Source of the DNA: Acidovorax facilis
GTDB lineage: Bacteria; Pseudomonadota; Gammaproteobacteria; Burkholderiales; Burkholderiaceae_C
Reading direction: 5' to 3'
NCBI RefSeq assembly: GCF_023913775.1
Contig: NZ_JAMXAX010000023.1
Coordinates: 1 to 54,364 of the forward strand
Length of the DNA stretch: 54,364 nt
The notes beneath the pieces were generated by a model, which saw only the letters and a program-made list of their open reading frames with translations, was not told where the DNA came from and did no database searches. Of this stretch, positions 1-8,684 are shown one piece after another. The stretch's first letter is position 1. Each line of letters starts with the position of its first letter. The translations under genes were made by a program, and so were the position numbers.

Positions 1-60
1 GCCATCAAACGCCCACGCTTATCGGCTGTATATTTTTAATGAACCGGATCGCAAATCCAA
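1..60 (-). promoter_or_regulatory. rRNA operon leader (16S leader-like), reading out of the left edge
   Basis: Read on the minus strand this stretch contains CAGCCGATAAGCGTGGGCG, which I recognise as the type of sequence found in the transcribed leader of betaproteobacterial rRNA operons. Just before it is GGTTCATTAAAAAT, which resembles a boxA antitermination element (plus positions about 33-45). It lies downstream of three tandem minus-strand promoters, so a 16S rRNA gene is expected just left of base 1. The identification rests on memory of leader sequences; no rRNA gene body is inside the window. Confidence 0.6.
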
Positions 61-103
61 CCGAAGTTTTCTTTGCTTTCCCGACTTAGCTGCGATCAGC
101 TGA

Positions 104-140
104 GCCTTGAATTCTAGCACAGTTTTTGAAGAACTGTCAA
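104..140 (-). promoter_or_regulatory. Sigma-70 promoter, proximal member of three tandem rrn-type promoters
   Basis: On the minus strand a perfect -35 box TTGACA (plus 135-140) is followed after 18 nt by TAGAAT (plus 111-116), 5 of 6 matches to the -10 consensus. The region upstream of the -35 is rich in A and T tracts, as in UP elements of rRNA promoters. The downstream sequence AAGGCTCAGCTG is shared with the next two promoters. The predicted start is near base 104, with transcription leaving the window to the left. Confidence 0.75.
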
Positions 141-213
141 TCTTTTGAAAACTTTTTTGTTTTCATCACTTTTTAAACCCAGCATCTTGCGACACCCTGC
201 TCTACTCAGCGAA

Positions 214-250
214 GCCTTGAATTATATACCGGTTTTTACACCACCTACAA
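214..250 (-). promoter_or_regulatory. Sigma-70 promoter, middle member of the tandem rrn-type array
   Basis: On the minus strand TTGTAG (plus 245-250), 18 nt, then a perfect TATAAT (plus 221-226), followed by TCAAGGCTTCGCTG. That downstream block matches the other two copies closely, so the whole promoter segment looks duplicated. The orientation is leftward, toward the presumed rRNA operon. Confidence 0.65.
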
Positions 251-367
251 CCCAAAACCAAAATTTCTTCATCCACCTTCTCGACATCAGCAGCAACAGG
301 ACCTAAACCCCATCACCACCACATCTTCAGCGTCACCACATTTCTGCAGAACCGCCTAAGTAGCGAA

Positions 368-404
368 GCCTTCGACTATAGCACTAATTTAGAGGCACTG
401 GAAA
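368..404 (-). promoter_or_regulatory. Sigma-70 promoter, distal member of the tandem rrn-type array
   Basis: On the minus strand TTTCCA (plus 399-404, 4 of 6 to consensus), 18 nt, then TATAGT (plus 375-380), followed by CGAAGGCTTCGCTA. It is the weakest of the three by -35 match but keeps the same spacing and the same downstream block. Confidence 0.55.
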
Positions 405-652
405 GAGATGGGGACGAAAATTCGCAAGACCACGAGGCAAGTGCTCCCGCTGCAACCTCTAGACGGCAAGAGCGTCCGACTCATGAGATGTTTGGGTTCT
501 ACCGGAACGCGGCCAGAGCAACAGGGGCACACACAGTGCTGCAAATGCATGTCACATGCACAGCACTAGCCATGTGAAGAGACGAGCCCAGCGAGGCGGC
601 GCCGAAGATCCCCAACGGGCTTATACGGCCCCGCCCCGATAATCTTGCTCAT
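405..652. other. Intergenic stretch upstream of uup
   Basis: No gene is seen here. It holds nested short inverted repeats: TCACATG (552-558) with CATGTGA (571-577), and TGCAT/ATGCA (546-550/556-560) inside GTGCTG/CAGCAC (536-541/561-566). GATAAT, about 10 bases before the uup start codon, could be a -10 box, but I see no convincing -35 and no Shine-Dalgarno sequence. Confidence 0.4.
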
Positions 653-2551
653 ATGGCACTTATCACCTTACTGGACGCCCAACTCGCATTTGGGCATGTT
701 GCATTGCTGGACCACGCTGGCTTTTCTCTGGAGACTGCGGAACGTGTCGGCCTGATCGGCCGCAATGGCGCGGGCAAATCTTCGCTTCTCAAAATTCTTG
801 GAGGCCTTGCAAAACCAGACGACGGCTCGCTTCAGGTACAGCAAGGAGTGCGGATTGCATTTGTGGCCCAGGAACCTTCCCTGGACGCTACCGCCACCAT
901 CTTCAAGTCGGCATCCGAAGGATTGCAGCGGGTCATCGCGATCCGCGACCAGTACCTGTCGGGCGCGGAAGGACTGGATCTGGATGCATTGCAGTCGGAG
1001 ATTGAAGCGTACGACGCTTGGAACTGGGAGCAGCGGGTGGAGGAAACCCTGCAGAGGCTGCACCTTGATCCGGACGCGGTGGTCGGCACGCTGTCGGGCG
1101 GAACCAAAAAACGCGTGGCCTTGGCACAAGCCTTGGTGGCACGCCCAGACGTACTGTTGCTGGATGAGCCGACCAACCATCTGGATCTTGATTCGATTGA
1201 ATGGCTGGAGGACCTTCTCCTCGACTTTCCCGGCAGCGTTGTCACCATCACCCATGATCGATCGTTCCTGGACCGGGTCGCCACGCGCATTGTGGAACTC
1301 GACCGAGGCCAGCTCCGGTCTTACCCCGGAAACTTCGCGCAATACCAGATACAGAAAGAAGAGCAGCTGGCGCAGGAGGCTGTCATCTCAGCCAAAGCCG
1401 ACAAGCTTTTGGCGCAGGAAGAGGTCTGGATACGCCGTGGCGTCGAAGCACGCCGCACCCGCAGCCAGAGCCGCATCAGCCGCCTGGAGCATTTGCGTGC
1501 GCGCCGCGAAGCACGTCGCGAGGTGGTCGGCAGCGTTCGCATGGATGTGGCAACCGGTGGTTCCAATGGCTACCAGGGCAAGATCGTCGCTGAGCTGACC
1601 GGGGTGGGCAAATCGTTCGGTGACAAAACGATTGTTCGCAACTTCACGGGGACCATCCTGCGCGGCGACAAGGTGGGACTGATTGGCCCCAACGGAGCAG
1701 GCAAGACCACGCTCCTCAAGATGATCCTTGGCGAGCTCACGCCTGACGAAGGCACCATCCGCCAGGGAGCCAACCTGCAAGTTGCGTATTTCGACCAGAT
1801 GCGCCACGCGGTCAATCTGGATGCCACGTTGGAAGACTTCATCAGCCCGGGCAGCGAATGGATCGAGATTGGCAACCAGCGCAAACACGTGAAAAGCTAT
1901 CTGAGCGATTTCCTGTTCTCTCCGGCCCGCGCGCACTCTCCGGTTCGCTCGCTATCGGGAGGGGAACGTAACCGCTTGCTGTTGGCGAGGCTGTTCGCCC
2001 GTCCTGCCAACGTCCTGGTGCTGGATGAGCCCACCAACGATCTGGACATCGACACGCTGGATCTCCTAGAAGAGCTGCTGGAGAACTACGAAGGTACGGT
2101 CTTCCTCGTCGGCCACGACCGGACATTTCTCGACAACGTCGTCACCAGCACCATCGCATTTGAAGGCGATGGACTGTGGCGAGAGTACGAAGGCGGCGTG
2201 CAGGACTGGCTGCTGCAATCCAAGCGCAGCAGGGCTCTCAACGCTTCAGCACCCGCCACCAAAAAGGTTGATGCGGAAAGTTTGAGCCAAAATGCCGATC
2301 AGCGCTTATCCAGCAAGCCCGAACAGCTATCAAAAAAGAAGCTTAGCTACAAGGAGCAGCGCGAACTGGATCAGCTCCCGGCGCAGATCGCCAGCCTGGA
2401 ATCCGAACAGCAGACGCTCCAAGAGGCACTGGCAGATGGGACCCTCTACAGCACCGATCCGGCGCGGGCAGCAGTCATGACCGCGAGGGCGGGCGCGATC
2501 GAAGACGAGTTGATGGCCGCACTGGAGCGCTGGACAGCCCTGTCCGCATAG
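653..2551 (+). CDS. uup: ABC-F family ATPase Uup (two tandem ABC domains)
   Basis: This 632-residue soluble protein has two ATP-binding cassettes and no membrane segments. Walker A motifs are GRNGAGKS (about 36-43) and GPNGAGKTT (345-353), signatures are LSGGT (147-151) and LSGGE (434-438), and Walker B regions are DEPTNHLD (171-178) and DEPTNDLD (458-465). The C-terminal lysine- and glutamine-rich coiled coil, and a length close to E. coli Uup (about 635), favour Uup over EttA or YheS. ABC-F proteins act on the ribosome; Uup is linked to translation and replication-intermediate tolerance. Residues about 546-563, in the linker before the coiled coil, are encoded by a copy of the interspersed palindromic repeat. 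No Shine-Dalgarno is evident before the ATG. It is not functionally tied to the motility genes. Confidence 0.93.
   Translation: MALITLLDAQLAFGHVALLDHAGFSLETAERVGLIGRNGAGKSSLLKILGGLAKPDDGSLQVQQGVRIAFVAQEPSLDATATIFKSASEGLQRVIAIRDQYLSGAEGLDLDALQSEIEAYDAWNWEQRVEETLQRLHLDPDAVVGTLSGGTKKRVALAQALVARPDVLLLDEPTNHLDLDSIEWLEDLLLDFPGSVVTITHDRSFLDRVATRIVELDRGQLRSYPGNFAQYQIQKEEQLAQEAVISAKADKLLAQEEVWIRRGVEARRTRSQSRISRLEHLRARREARREVVGSVRMDVATGGSNGYQGKIVAELTGVGKSFGDKTIVRNFTGTILRGDKVGLIGPNGAGKTTLLKMILGELTPDEGTIRQGANLQVAYFDQMRHAVNLDATLEDFISPGSEWIEIGNQRKHVKSYLSDFLFSPARAHSPVRSLSGGERNRLLLARLFARPANVLVLDEPTNDLDIDTLDLLEELLENYEGTVFLVGHDRTFLDNVVTSTIAFEGDGLWREYEGGVQDWLLQSKRSRALNASAPATKKVDAESLSQNADQRLSSKPEQLSKKKLSYKEQRELDQLPAQIASLESEQQTLQEALADGTLYSTDPARAAVMTARAGAIEDELMAALERWTALSA
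2289..2341 (-). repeat. Interspersed palindromic repeat copy inside the uup coding sequence
   Basis: Read on the minus strand: GATAGCTG, then GGGCTTGCTGGATAAGCG, then CATTTT at the end, with six T residues in front. This is the same element as the intergenic copies at 40966-41015 and 23031-23080. It encodes the linker around residues 546-563 of Uup and keeps the reading frame open. Confidence 0.75.
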
Positions 2552-2574
2552 CGTTAGCCGGTCGGGGAACATAG

Positions 2575-2620
2575 CGCGGCCCGCAGGAAACCATCCAGCC
2601 TGCAGCGCTCAAGGGCCGCG
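2575..2620. terminator. GC-rich stem between convergent uup and cheB (possible bidirectional terminator)
   Basis: CGCGGCCC (2575-2582) pairs perfectly with GGGCCGCG (2613-2620), and GCAGG/CCTGC pair inside the loop. It lies in the 77-bp gap between the converging uup and cheB genes. There is no T-run on either strand, so intrinsic termination is uncertain. Confidence 0.35.
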
Positions 2621-2628
2621 TTATTCCA

Positions 2629-3726
2629 TCAGATGCGGTGGTGCAGCCGATCAGTAGCGCCGCGCAGACGGGTGATTAGCGCAGGCGCGATCTGCCCCAG
2701 CGGCAGAACCTCATCAGCAGCGCCATGGGCGATGGCCTCACGCGGCATGCCAAAGACAATACAGGTCGCCTCATCCTGCACATAGTTGTAGCTGCCGGCG
2801 TCCTTCATTTCGCGCATCGCAGCCGCTCCATCGTTACCCATTCCAGTGAGCATGATGCCGAAGGCATTGCGTCCAACCACTGCGGCGGCAGATTTGAACA
2901 GCACTTCCACCGAGGGCTTGTGACGATTCACGGGCGGACCATCATCCACCACCGCCACATAGTTGGCACCACTGCGTGCTACATGGAACTGGGTGCCACC
3001 CGGCGCGATGTAGGCATGGCCAGGCAAGATGCGCTCGCCATTGACCGCTTCTTTGACCGTAATCTGGCACAAACCATTCAAGCGGGCAGCAAAGCTGGTG
3101 GTGAACCCTGGAGGCATGTGCTGGGTAATGACAATCGCGGGGGAATCCGCCGGCATTTGCACCAGCACCTCCTTGATAGCTTCCGTCCCCCCCGTGGAAG
3201 CACCAATACAGATCAGCTTTTCGGTGGATAGACGGCCGAGGAGAGCCGAGGCTGGGGGCGCAACAGCAGCCCCGGCGCCGCCCCCTGCTGGCGCAGCGTC
3301 ACGCACGGGTGCACGGCGGACCTGGGCGACCGCAGCCACACGGATCTTGTCCACGATCTGCGCAGCGAGATCATTGAGGCCGCTGGCCAGCCCCACCCGG
3401 GGCTTGGCCACAAAATCGACGGCACCCAGTTCGAGCGCCTTCATGGTCACCTCGGCACCCCGCTCCGTCAGCGTAGAAATCATCACCACTGGCATCGGGC
3501 GCAAGCGCATCAGACGCCCCAGAAAATCGATGCCATCCATCCGGGGCATCTCAACATCGAGTGTGATGACATCAGGATTGAGCTCGCGGATCATCTCGCG
3601 TGCCACCAAGGGATCATTGGCCGTGCCAATGCACTCCATGTCCCGCTGCCGGTTGATGATCTCGGACAGCAGACTACGGACCAGCGCCGAATCGTCCACC
3701 ACGATCACCCGGATTTTCCTGCTCAT
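2629..3726 (-). CDS. cheB: Chemotaxis response regulator protein-glutamate methylesterase CheB
   Basis: CheB removes methyl groups from, and deamidates, chemoreceptor glutamates/glutamines, resetting receptor sensitivity. The 365-residue protein has an N-terminal receiver with the acidic pair at 11-12 and phosphoacceptor Asp57 ([11 protein letters not shown]). After an Ala/Pro linker (about 140-162) comes the methylesterase domain with the catalytic triad Ser177 (GASTGG), His203 (QHMPPGF) and Asp299 (GMGNDG). It is the last gene of the minus-strand che operon, starting 15 bp after cheD ends. The start at 3726 places the receiver beta-1 strand normally. Function is secure from the complete motif set. 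Confidence 0.97.
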   Translation of the reverse strand: MSRKIRVIVVDDSALVRSLLSEIINRQRDMECIGTANDPLVAREMIRELNPDVITLDVEMPRMDGIDFLGRLMRLRPMPVVMISTLTERGAEVTMKALELGAVDFVAKPRVGLASGLNDLAAQIVDKIRVAAVAQVRRAPVRDAAPAGGGAGAAVAPPASALLGRLSTEKLICIGASTGGTEAIKEVLVQMPADSPAIVITQHMPPGFTTSFAARLNGLCQITVKEAVNGERILPGHAYIAPGGTQFHVARSGANYVAVVDDGPPVNRHKPSVEVLFKSAAAVVGRNAFGIMLTGMGNDGAAAMREMKDAGSYNYVQDEATCIVFGMPREAIAHGAADEVLPLGQIAPALITRLRGATDRLHHRI

Positions 3727-3741
3727 TAACTCACGCCTTCC

Positions 3742-4491
3742 TCAAAACAGATCGACAGAACCGCCCGAGGTAGTCTTTGCCACAGTAGCTGCATTGCCAC
3801 GCACTTCCTGGGCCACCAGGGTTTCGGGATGTGCGTGTGCCAATCGCTTGACCATGGCCTTCCCCGTGATGGGGAAAAAAACCACCTTGCGCGGATAAAT
3901 ATCCAATACATCCTCGGAGACGATGGGAATCCGCTCCGTGTGCAGGTAGTTCAAAACAAAATTGGTGTTGCGCTCACCGACGTTCATGGTCGTGAAGTTG
4001 TGCATGACCTGCGCACCGCCAAATATCTTGGCCTGCATGGTCTCGCGCCGGGCGCCCAGCTTGAGCATCTCGTTGATCAGCAATTCCATCGCGTACGAAC
4101 CATAGCGGCCCGACGCATCCGCCACGTCACCATCGGGCAGCATGAAATGGTTCATCCCTCCCACATGCGCGCGGCTGTCCCACAAGCAGGCGGCAATACA
4201 CGACCCCAACACGGTCATGATGATCATGTTCTCGTCGCCGACGAAATACTCACCAGGAAGCACCTTCACAGCGTTGTGCTGGAAATGATGGTCCAGGTAG
4301 AAAAAGGATGCTTCCCCAGGCTTGCGGCTGCGCGCTTTGAGATCTTGCAGCGATGATTCCCTTGCAGGACCTGCCCCCGCAGAGTAGATGTCCGCACTCA
4401 ACGGCGCAATGCGAGGGGCACGGCGCCGCTCGGACGCGCCAGAAGAGGCGGCGGCCGGAGAAAGAGAGGATCCTGATGGAATATTGGTCAT
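3742..4491 (-). CDS. cheD: Chemoreceptor glutamine deamidase CheD
   Basis: CheD deamidates specific receptor glutamines and in some bacteria partners with the CheY phosphatase CheC. The catalytic Cys98 lies in LGSCIAACLWD and His115 in GGMNHFMLP, both typical of the family. At 249 residues it is longer than many homologues because of an Ala/Ser/Arg-rich N-terminal extension of about 60 residues. It ends in GGSVDLF; the last six residues are identical to the end of the small CheZ-like protein encoded at 8685-9131, hinting at a common docking partner. It lies between cheR and cheB with short gaps (27 and 15 bp). Confidence 0.95.
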   Translation of the reverse strand: MTNIPSGSSLSPAAASSGASERRRAPRIAPLSADIYSAGAGPARESSLQDLKARSRKPGEASFFYLDHHFQHNAVKVLPGEYFVGDENMIIMTVLGSCIAACLWDSRAHVGGMNHFMLPDGDVADASGRYGSYAMELLINEMLKLGARRETMQAKIFGGAQVMHNFTTMNVGERNTNFVLNYLHTERIPIVSEDVLDIYPRKVVFFPITGKAMVKRLAHAHPETLVAQEVRGNAATVAKTTSGGSVDLF

Positions 4492-4518
4492 GGGCTAGGT
4501 GCGAGGCAACATGGCAGG

Positions 4519-5424
4519 TCAGCGACGCTCGTACACGGTCTTGCCACGCAGCGTAAACAGGTCTCTGGACTCGCTAAAGTTTTCGGCATGCCCCACAAAC
4601 AGCATGCCCCCGGGTTTCAGGACCCGGTGAATCCTTTCCAGCACGCGTCGCTGCGTGGCGGCGTCAAAGTAGATCATCACATTGCGGCAAAAAACCACAT
4701 CGAAGGGCTCTTTGAACGGCCAGTCGTCCCGGATGAGGTTCACGCTCATAAAGTCAATCGCGCGGCGCAACTCCGGCTTGGCCCGCACCATCCCCAGGTT
4801 GCCACCCTTTCCCCGCAGAAAAAACTTTTGCAGGCGCTCCGGGCTCAGCCCCTTGAGACTGTCAAGGCGGTACACCCCTTGCGCCGCCGTCGCCAGCACG
4901 CGGGAATCAATGTCACTGGCAGTCAGCTTGAAAGAAGCGTTGGCTTCCAGCGCCTCGAATGCGGTCATGACAATGGAATAAGGCTCTTCTCCGGTGGATG
5001 CCGCGTTGCACCAAACCTTCCAGCTGGCAGACGGCTTGCTCCGCAGGTGCGAAGCAAAAATCTCAAAGTGGTGCTGCTCGCGGAAGAACGCAGTGAGGTT
5101 GGTGGTCAGGGCATTGATGAACTCCTGCCACTCCGGCCCGTCGTGCGTCTCCAGCCATCCCAGATAGTCGTGAAAGCTGCTATGGCCCGTGTCCCGCAAG
5201 CGGCGTGAAAGGCGGCTATACACCATGGCGTGCTTGCCATCGTGCAAGCTGATCCCGGCCCTTTGATAGATCAAGGCCTGCACCCGCGCAAAATCTGCAT
5301 TGGTCCAGACGAATTCACGCCCCTGAGCCAGCGGCCCCGACGGCGCTGCAGCAGCGGCAAACGCTGGATCCGCCCTGCCAACGGGAGGCCGGGCTGTTGA
5401 AGAAGCACTGGTGGGTTGGGCCAT
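4519..5424 (-). CDS. cheR: Chemotaxis protein methyltransferase CheR
   Basis: CheR transfers methyl groups from S-adenosylmethionine to chemoreceptor glutamates. The protein has the small helical N-terminal domain (about 38-100, including the LSRRLRDTG stretch) and a SAM-binding Rossmann domain with WCNAASTGEEPYS, the family's SAM motif, and DVVFCRNVMIYF near the C-terminus. I chose the ATG at 5424 (301 aa, beginning MAQPTSAS). An in-frame GTG at 5475 would add 17 residues, but the conserved domain does not need them. It follows cheW after a 101-bp gap and precedes cheD. Confidence 0.95.
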   Translation of the reverse strand: MAQPTSASSTARPPVGRADPAFAAAAAPSGPLAQGREFVWTNADFARVQALIYQRAGISLHDGKHAMVYSRLSRRLRDTGHSSFHDYLGWLETHDGPEWQEFINALTTNLTAFFREQHHFEIFASHLRSKPSASWKVWCNAASTGEEPYSIVMTAFEALEANASFKLTASDIDSRVLATAAQGVYRLDSLKGLSPERLQKFFLRGKGGNLGMVRAKPELRRAIDFMSVNLIRDDWPFKEPFDVVFCRNVMIYFDAATQRRVLERIHRVLKPGGMLFVGHAENFSESRDLFTLRGKTVYERR

Positions 5425-5474
5425 ATTGATCGTCCGACGGGAAATCCTGTTCGCTCCTAGAGATCTGCAAGCCA

Positions 5475-5494
5475 CACCTGGAATCTGACAGGTG
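5475..5494. promoter_or_regulatory. Small hairpin in the cheW-cheR gap
   Basis: CACCTG (5475-5480) and CAGGTG (5489-5494) form a perfect 6-bp stem with an 8-nt loop in the 101-bp gap between cheW and cheR, the longest internal gap of the che operon. It could modulate mRNA processing or be chance. Confidence 0.3.
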
Positions 5495-5525
5495 CCGGGT
5501 CCACCACGTTGGTGACGGATAAGTA

Positions 5526-6014
5526 CTACTCGTTGGCAGTCACCAGCCCCATGTCTACGCCGGACATGAGTTTCTCGATGTCCAGCAAAATCAGCATCCG
5601 CTCCCCCACCGACCCCAGCCCCAGGATGCAGCTGTTGTCGATGGCGCTTTCGATATCAGGCGCCGAACGGATGCTCTCAGGTGTCAGCTCCATCACATCA
5701 CTGACGGAGTCCACCACGATTCCGACCACCCGGTTGCGAAGGTTCAGAATGATGACCACCGTGAAACTGTTGTAGTCGGCCTGCGCGCAGTTGAACTTGA
5801 GCCGCATGTCAACGATGGGCACGATGGTGCCGCGCAAATTGACGACACCCTTGATGAAGTTGGGGGCGTTCGCAATCCGTGTAGGTGGCTCATAGCCACG
5901 TATCTCCTGCACCTTCAGGATGTCGATACCGTACTCTTCCTGGTCGAGACGGAAAGTCAGATATTCACGGGTGCCCGTTGGCACCGCCTCTGCTGTTTTA
6001 CCCATCACACTCAT
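5526..6014 (-). CDS. cheW: Chemotaxis coupling protein CheW
   Basis: CheW is the scaffold that links chemoreceptors to the CheA kinase. The 162-residue product is a single CheW-like SH3-type beta domain: [17 protein letters not shown] at the start, then [13 protein letters not shown] and [13 protein letters not shown], all classic for the family. The ATG at 6014 has an AGGAGA ribosome-binding site about 7 nt upstream, so the longer upstream reading in this frame was not used. The gene lies 52 bp downstream of cheA in the same orientation. Confidence 0.97.
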   Translation of the reverse strand: MSVMGKTAEAVPTGTREYLTFRLDQEEYGIDILKVQEIRGYEPPTRIANAPNFIKGVVNLRGTIVPIVDMRLKFNCAQADYNSFTVVIILNLRNRVVGIVVDSVSDVMELTPESIRSAPDIESAIDNSCILGLGSVGERMLILLDIEKLMSGVDMGLVTANE

Positions 6015-6066
6015 GGTGCTTCTCCTTTCGTGACAGCGCCGCGCCCCTGGGAACGGCCGCTTGAAT

Positions 6067-8235
6067 CTAGTGGCGCGCCCTGCGCACCAAACCGCCTGTG
6101 TCCAGAATGAGTGCGACCGTGCCGTCACCCAAGATAGTGGCCCCCGATACGTTGGGAACCTTGCGGTAGTTCGACTCCAGGTTCTTGACCACCACCTGGT
6201 GTTGGCCCAGCAACTCATCAACCAACAGCGCCACACGGCTGCCATCCGCCTCGACCACCACCATGATGTTGCTGGACTTGTTGGGATCGAAACGCGGCAC
6301 CTGGAAAATTTTCTCCAGCGCAATCACCGGCATGTACTCATCGCGCACTTTCACCAGTTGCGAACCTTGGGCCACGGTGCTCACATCGTCTGCATTGACC
6401 TGGAAGGACTCCACCACCGAAGACAGCGGAAGAATGTAGACCTCATCACTCACGCCCACGGACATGCCATCCATGATGGCCAGCGTCAGCGGCAGGCGCA
6501 CAGAAACCTTCATCCCGTAGCCTTCAGCGGAATCGATTTCGACCGAACCATTGAGTGCAGCGATGTTGCGCTTGACCACATCCATTCCCACTCCACGCCC
6601 GGACACATCCGTCACCTCGTCAGCCGTGGAGAAGCCGGGCGCGAAGATCAATTGCCAGACCTCCGCGTCGCTCATCTGCTCGGACACTTCAATGCCACGC
6701 TCTTGGGCCTTGCTGAGAATCTTTTCGCGCGAGAGCCCACGGCCATCGTCGCGTACCTCAATCACGATCGAGCCGCCTTGGTGAGAGGCAGACAACGTAA
6801 TGGTCCCATGCTCGGATTTGCCTTTGGCCAATCGGTCTGCGGGCATCTCAATACCGTGGTCGCAACTGTTGCGCACCAAGTGAGTCAGCGGATCGGTGAT
6901 CTTTTCCACCAGCCCCTTGTCCAGTTCGGTGGCTTCGCCCAGCGTCACCAGTTCCACCTTCTTGCCCAGCTTGTTGGCCAGGTCCCGGAGCATGCGGGGG
7001 AAACGGCTGAAGACAATGGACATCGGAATCATGCGGATCGACATGACCGACTCCTGAAGATCGCGGGTATTGCGATCCAGGTCAGCCAGCCCTGCCAGCA
7101 ACTGCTGGTACGCACCAGCATCCAGGCCCCGGCTGTTTTGCGCCAGCATCGCCTGGGTGATCACCAGTTCGCCCACCAGATTGATGAGCTGGTCGACCTT
7201 TTTCACATCGACCCGAATGGTCGTGGACTCCATCTGCGCCTGCATGGCAACCTTGGGCTCGCTGGCCTTGGGGGGTGCAGCAACCTTCACAGCTTGGGCT
7301 GGGGCCTGCGCTGCGTGAGGTGCATCCGCACGTGGGGCACCAGGCGCTTCGCTGAAGAAACCGTAGGCCTCACCCCCAGCGGCGCCAGCAGCAAGGACCG
7401 TTTCTTCATCCTCGTCAGCGGCAACGCCCGACGCTGGCGCCGCAGCGTCACGGATCAGCACCTGTTGCTTGGCCACATGAAAGGCAAACAGGTCGAGCAG
7501 ATCGTCGTTGGTGGAGGTGGTTTCCACCGCGAAACTCCGCGTATTGGCCTGTGGACTTTCTATGTCACGGATCGCCCCGAGGCCCGGGATATCCCGAAAA
7601 AGCTCCTTGATGGCATCCGCCTGCTCCAGTCGATCCAAGGGACCAATCTGAATCTCCAGGGTCCGCGCCTGTCCGGCCACCGCCGGTGTCACTACCTTCG
7701 GTGCCGGCGCTGGTGCTGCAGCCTGTGGAGCTGGAGCTGGAGCTGGAGTTGGAGCAGGTGCGGCCGGCGGCGGGGGCGGAGTGACAGCAGGGGCATCCCC
7801 GGGGACCAACCCTGCAGCAAGTTCACTAATGCGACGCACCAGTGAGGTGGTGGAAACAGCTTCGCCCTGCCCACCTGCTTGGTGGCGGGCCAGCAGGCTC
7901 CGTGAGGCGTCGGCGGATTCGAGAAGCACATCCACCATCTGCGGAATCGGCTGGAGCTCGTGGCGGCGCAAGCGGTCCAGGAGAGACTCCATCTGGTGGG
8001 TCAACTCCGCAACATCCGAGAATCCAAAAGTGGCTGAACCACCCTTGATGGAATGGGCGCACCGGAAGATGCCATTGAGTTCTTCGTCATTGGCGCTACT
8101 CAAATCCAGATCCAGAAGCATCTGCTCCATCTGGTCCAGGTTTTCGCCCGCTTCCTCGAAAAAGATCTGATAGAACTGGCTCAGGTCGAAGTCAGCACCT
8201 GCACCCGATCCTTCTTGGTAAGTTTCCGCCATCAT
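6067..8235 (-). CDS. cheA: Chemotaxis histidine kinase CheA
   Basis: CheA autophosphorylates and passes phosphate to CheY and CheB in response to receptors. Its domains in order are: P1 Hpt with His61 in [12 protein letters not shown]; a Pro/Ala linker (about 148-183) encoded partly by a GGAGCT-type hexamer repeat; a response-regulator-binding P2-like region (about 190-260); P3 dimerisation (about 340-400); P4 kinase with N-box [12 protein letters not shown]1 DDGRGL and G2 GRGVGMDVV; and a P5 CheW-like domain to residue 722. An AGGAG lies just before tandem ATGs at 8235/8232. Length and motif set are normal for an active kinase. Confidence 0.97.
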   Translation of the reverse strand: MMAETYQEGSGAGADFDLSQFYQIFFEEAGENLDQMEQMLLDLDLSSANDEELNGIFRCAHSIKGGSATFGFSDVAELTHQMESLLDRLRRHELQPIPQMVDVLLESADASRSLLARHQAGGQGEAVSTTSLVRRISELAAGLVPGDAPAVTPPPPPAAPAPTPAPAPAPQAAAPAPAPKVVTPAVAGQARTLEIQIGPLDRLEQADAIKELFRDIPGLGAIRDIESPQANTRSFAVETTSTNDDLLDLFAFHVAKQQVLIRDAAAPASGVAADEDEETVLAAGAAGGEAYGFFSEAPGAPRADAPHAAQAPAQAVKVAAPPKASEPKVAMQAQMESTTIRVDVKKVDQLINLVGELVITQAMLAQNSRGLDAGAYQQLLAGLADLDRNTRDLQESVMSIRMIPMSIVFSRFPRMLRDLANKLGKKVELVTLGEATELDKGLVEKITDPLTHLVRNSCDHGIEMPADRLAKGKSEHGTITLSASHQGGSIVIEVRDDGRGLSREKILSKAQERGIEVSEQMSDAEVWQLIFAPGFSTADEVTDVSGRGVGMDVVKRNIAALNGSVEIDSAEGYGMKVSVRLPLTLAIMDGMSVGVSDEVYILPLSSVVESFQVNADDVSTVAQGSQLVKVRDEYMPVIALEKIFQVPRFDPNKSSNIMVVVEADGSRVALLVDELLGQHQVVVKNLESNYRKVPNVSGATILGDGTVALILDTGGLVRRARH
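7727..7756. repeat. Hexanucleotide tandem repeat in the cheA linker
   Basis: Five consecutive 6-bp units, three exact GGAGCT followed by GGAGTT and GGAGCA, lie in the Pro/Ala linker of cheA. On the coding strand they encode alternating Ala-Pro. Being a multiple of three, copy-number change would lengthen or shorten the linker without a frameshift. Confidence 0.8.
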
Positions 8236-8272
8236 GGGCTCCTGTGTACTTGGTGATCCCGGACAACCCGAC

Positions 8273-8635
8273 TCAGCGGATCACTTTCTGGATAACTTCA
8301 ATCAGGCGATTGGGATCGAAGGGCTTGACCAACCAGCCGGTCGCGCCAGCAGTACGTCCCGCCTGCTTCATCTGATCACTGGACTCGGTGGTGAGGATCA
8401 GAATGGGAATGGTCTTGAACTTAGGGTTCTCACGCAGTTTCCGAGTGAGCCCGATCCCGTCAAGCCGGGGCATGTTCTGGTCAGCGAGCACAAGATCAAT
8501 ATTGTGGCTCTCGGCCTTTTCCAGGGCATCCTGCCCATCCACCGCCTCCACGACGTGATAGCCGGCACCCGTCAGAGTGAACGACACCATTTTCCGCATG
8601 GACGGTGAATCATCTACGGCAAGGATCGATTGCAT
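8273..8635 (-). CDS. cheY: CheY-type single-domain response regulator (first of two)
   Basis: A 120-residue stand-alone receiver. The acidic pair is Asp8-Asp9, phosphoacceptor Asp52 lies in LADQNMPRLDG, the conserved Thr in ILTTES and the Lys in LVKPF. The ATG at 8635 follows GGAG by 8 nt; a TTG four codons upstream is unlikely. It sits between the small CheZ-like gene and cheA, so it is co-expressed with the kinase. It is clearly different in sequence from the second CheY (39930-40316), which is more like the enteric motor-binding CheY. This copy may be a phosphate sink or work with the CheZ-like neighbour; that is inference. Confidence 0.93.
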   Translation of the reverse strand: MQSILAVDDSPSMRKMVSFTLTGAGYHVVEAVDGQDALEKAESHNIDLVLADQNMPRLDGIGLTRKLRENPKFKTIPILILTTESSDQMKQAGRTAGATGWLVKPFDPNRLIEVIQKVIR

Positions 8636-8684
8636 GTAAGGCTCCAACTGACTTAAATATATAGGTTAACCAGTGATGTAAAGA

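Noticed and set aside
3171..3195. TTGATAGCTTCC in cheB as another copy of the palindromic repeat
   Set aside because: Only seven bases match and the codons are the normal CheB ones (KEVL region).
6061..7845. A long open frame (594 codons) on the plus strand opposite cheA
   Set aside because: It is antisense to a gene with every CheA motif, its product is His/Gln/Arg-rich with no domain, and such shadows are common in high-GC DNA.
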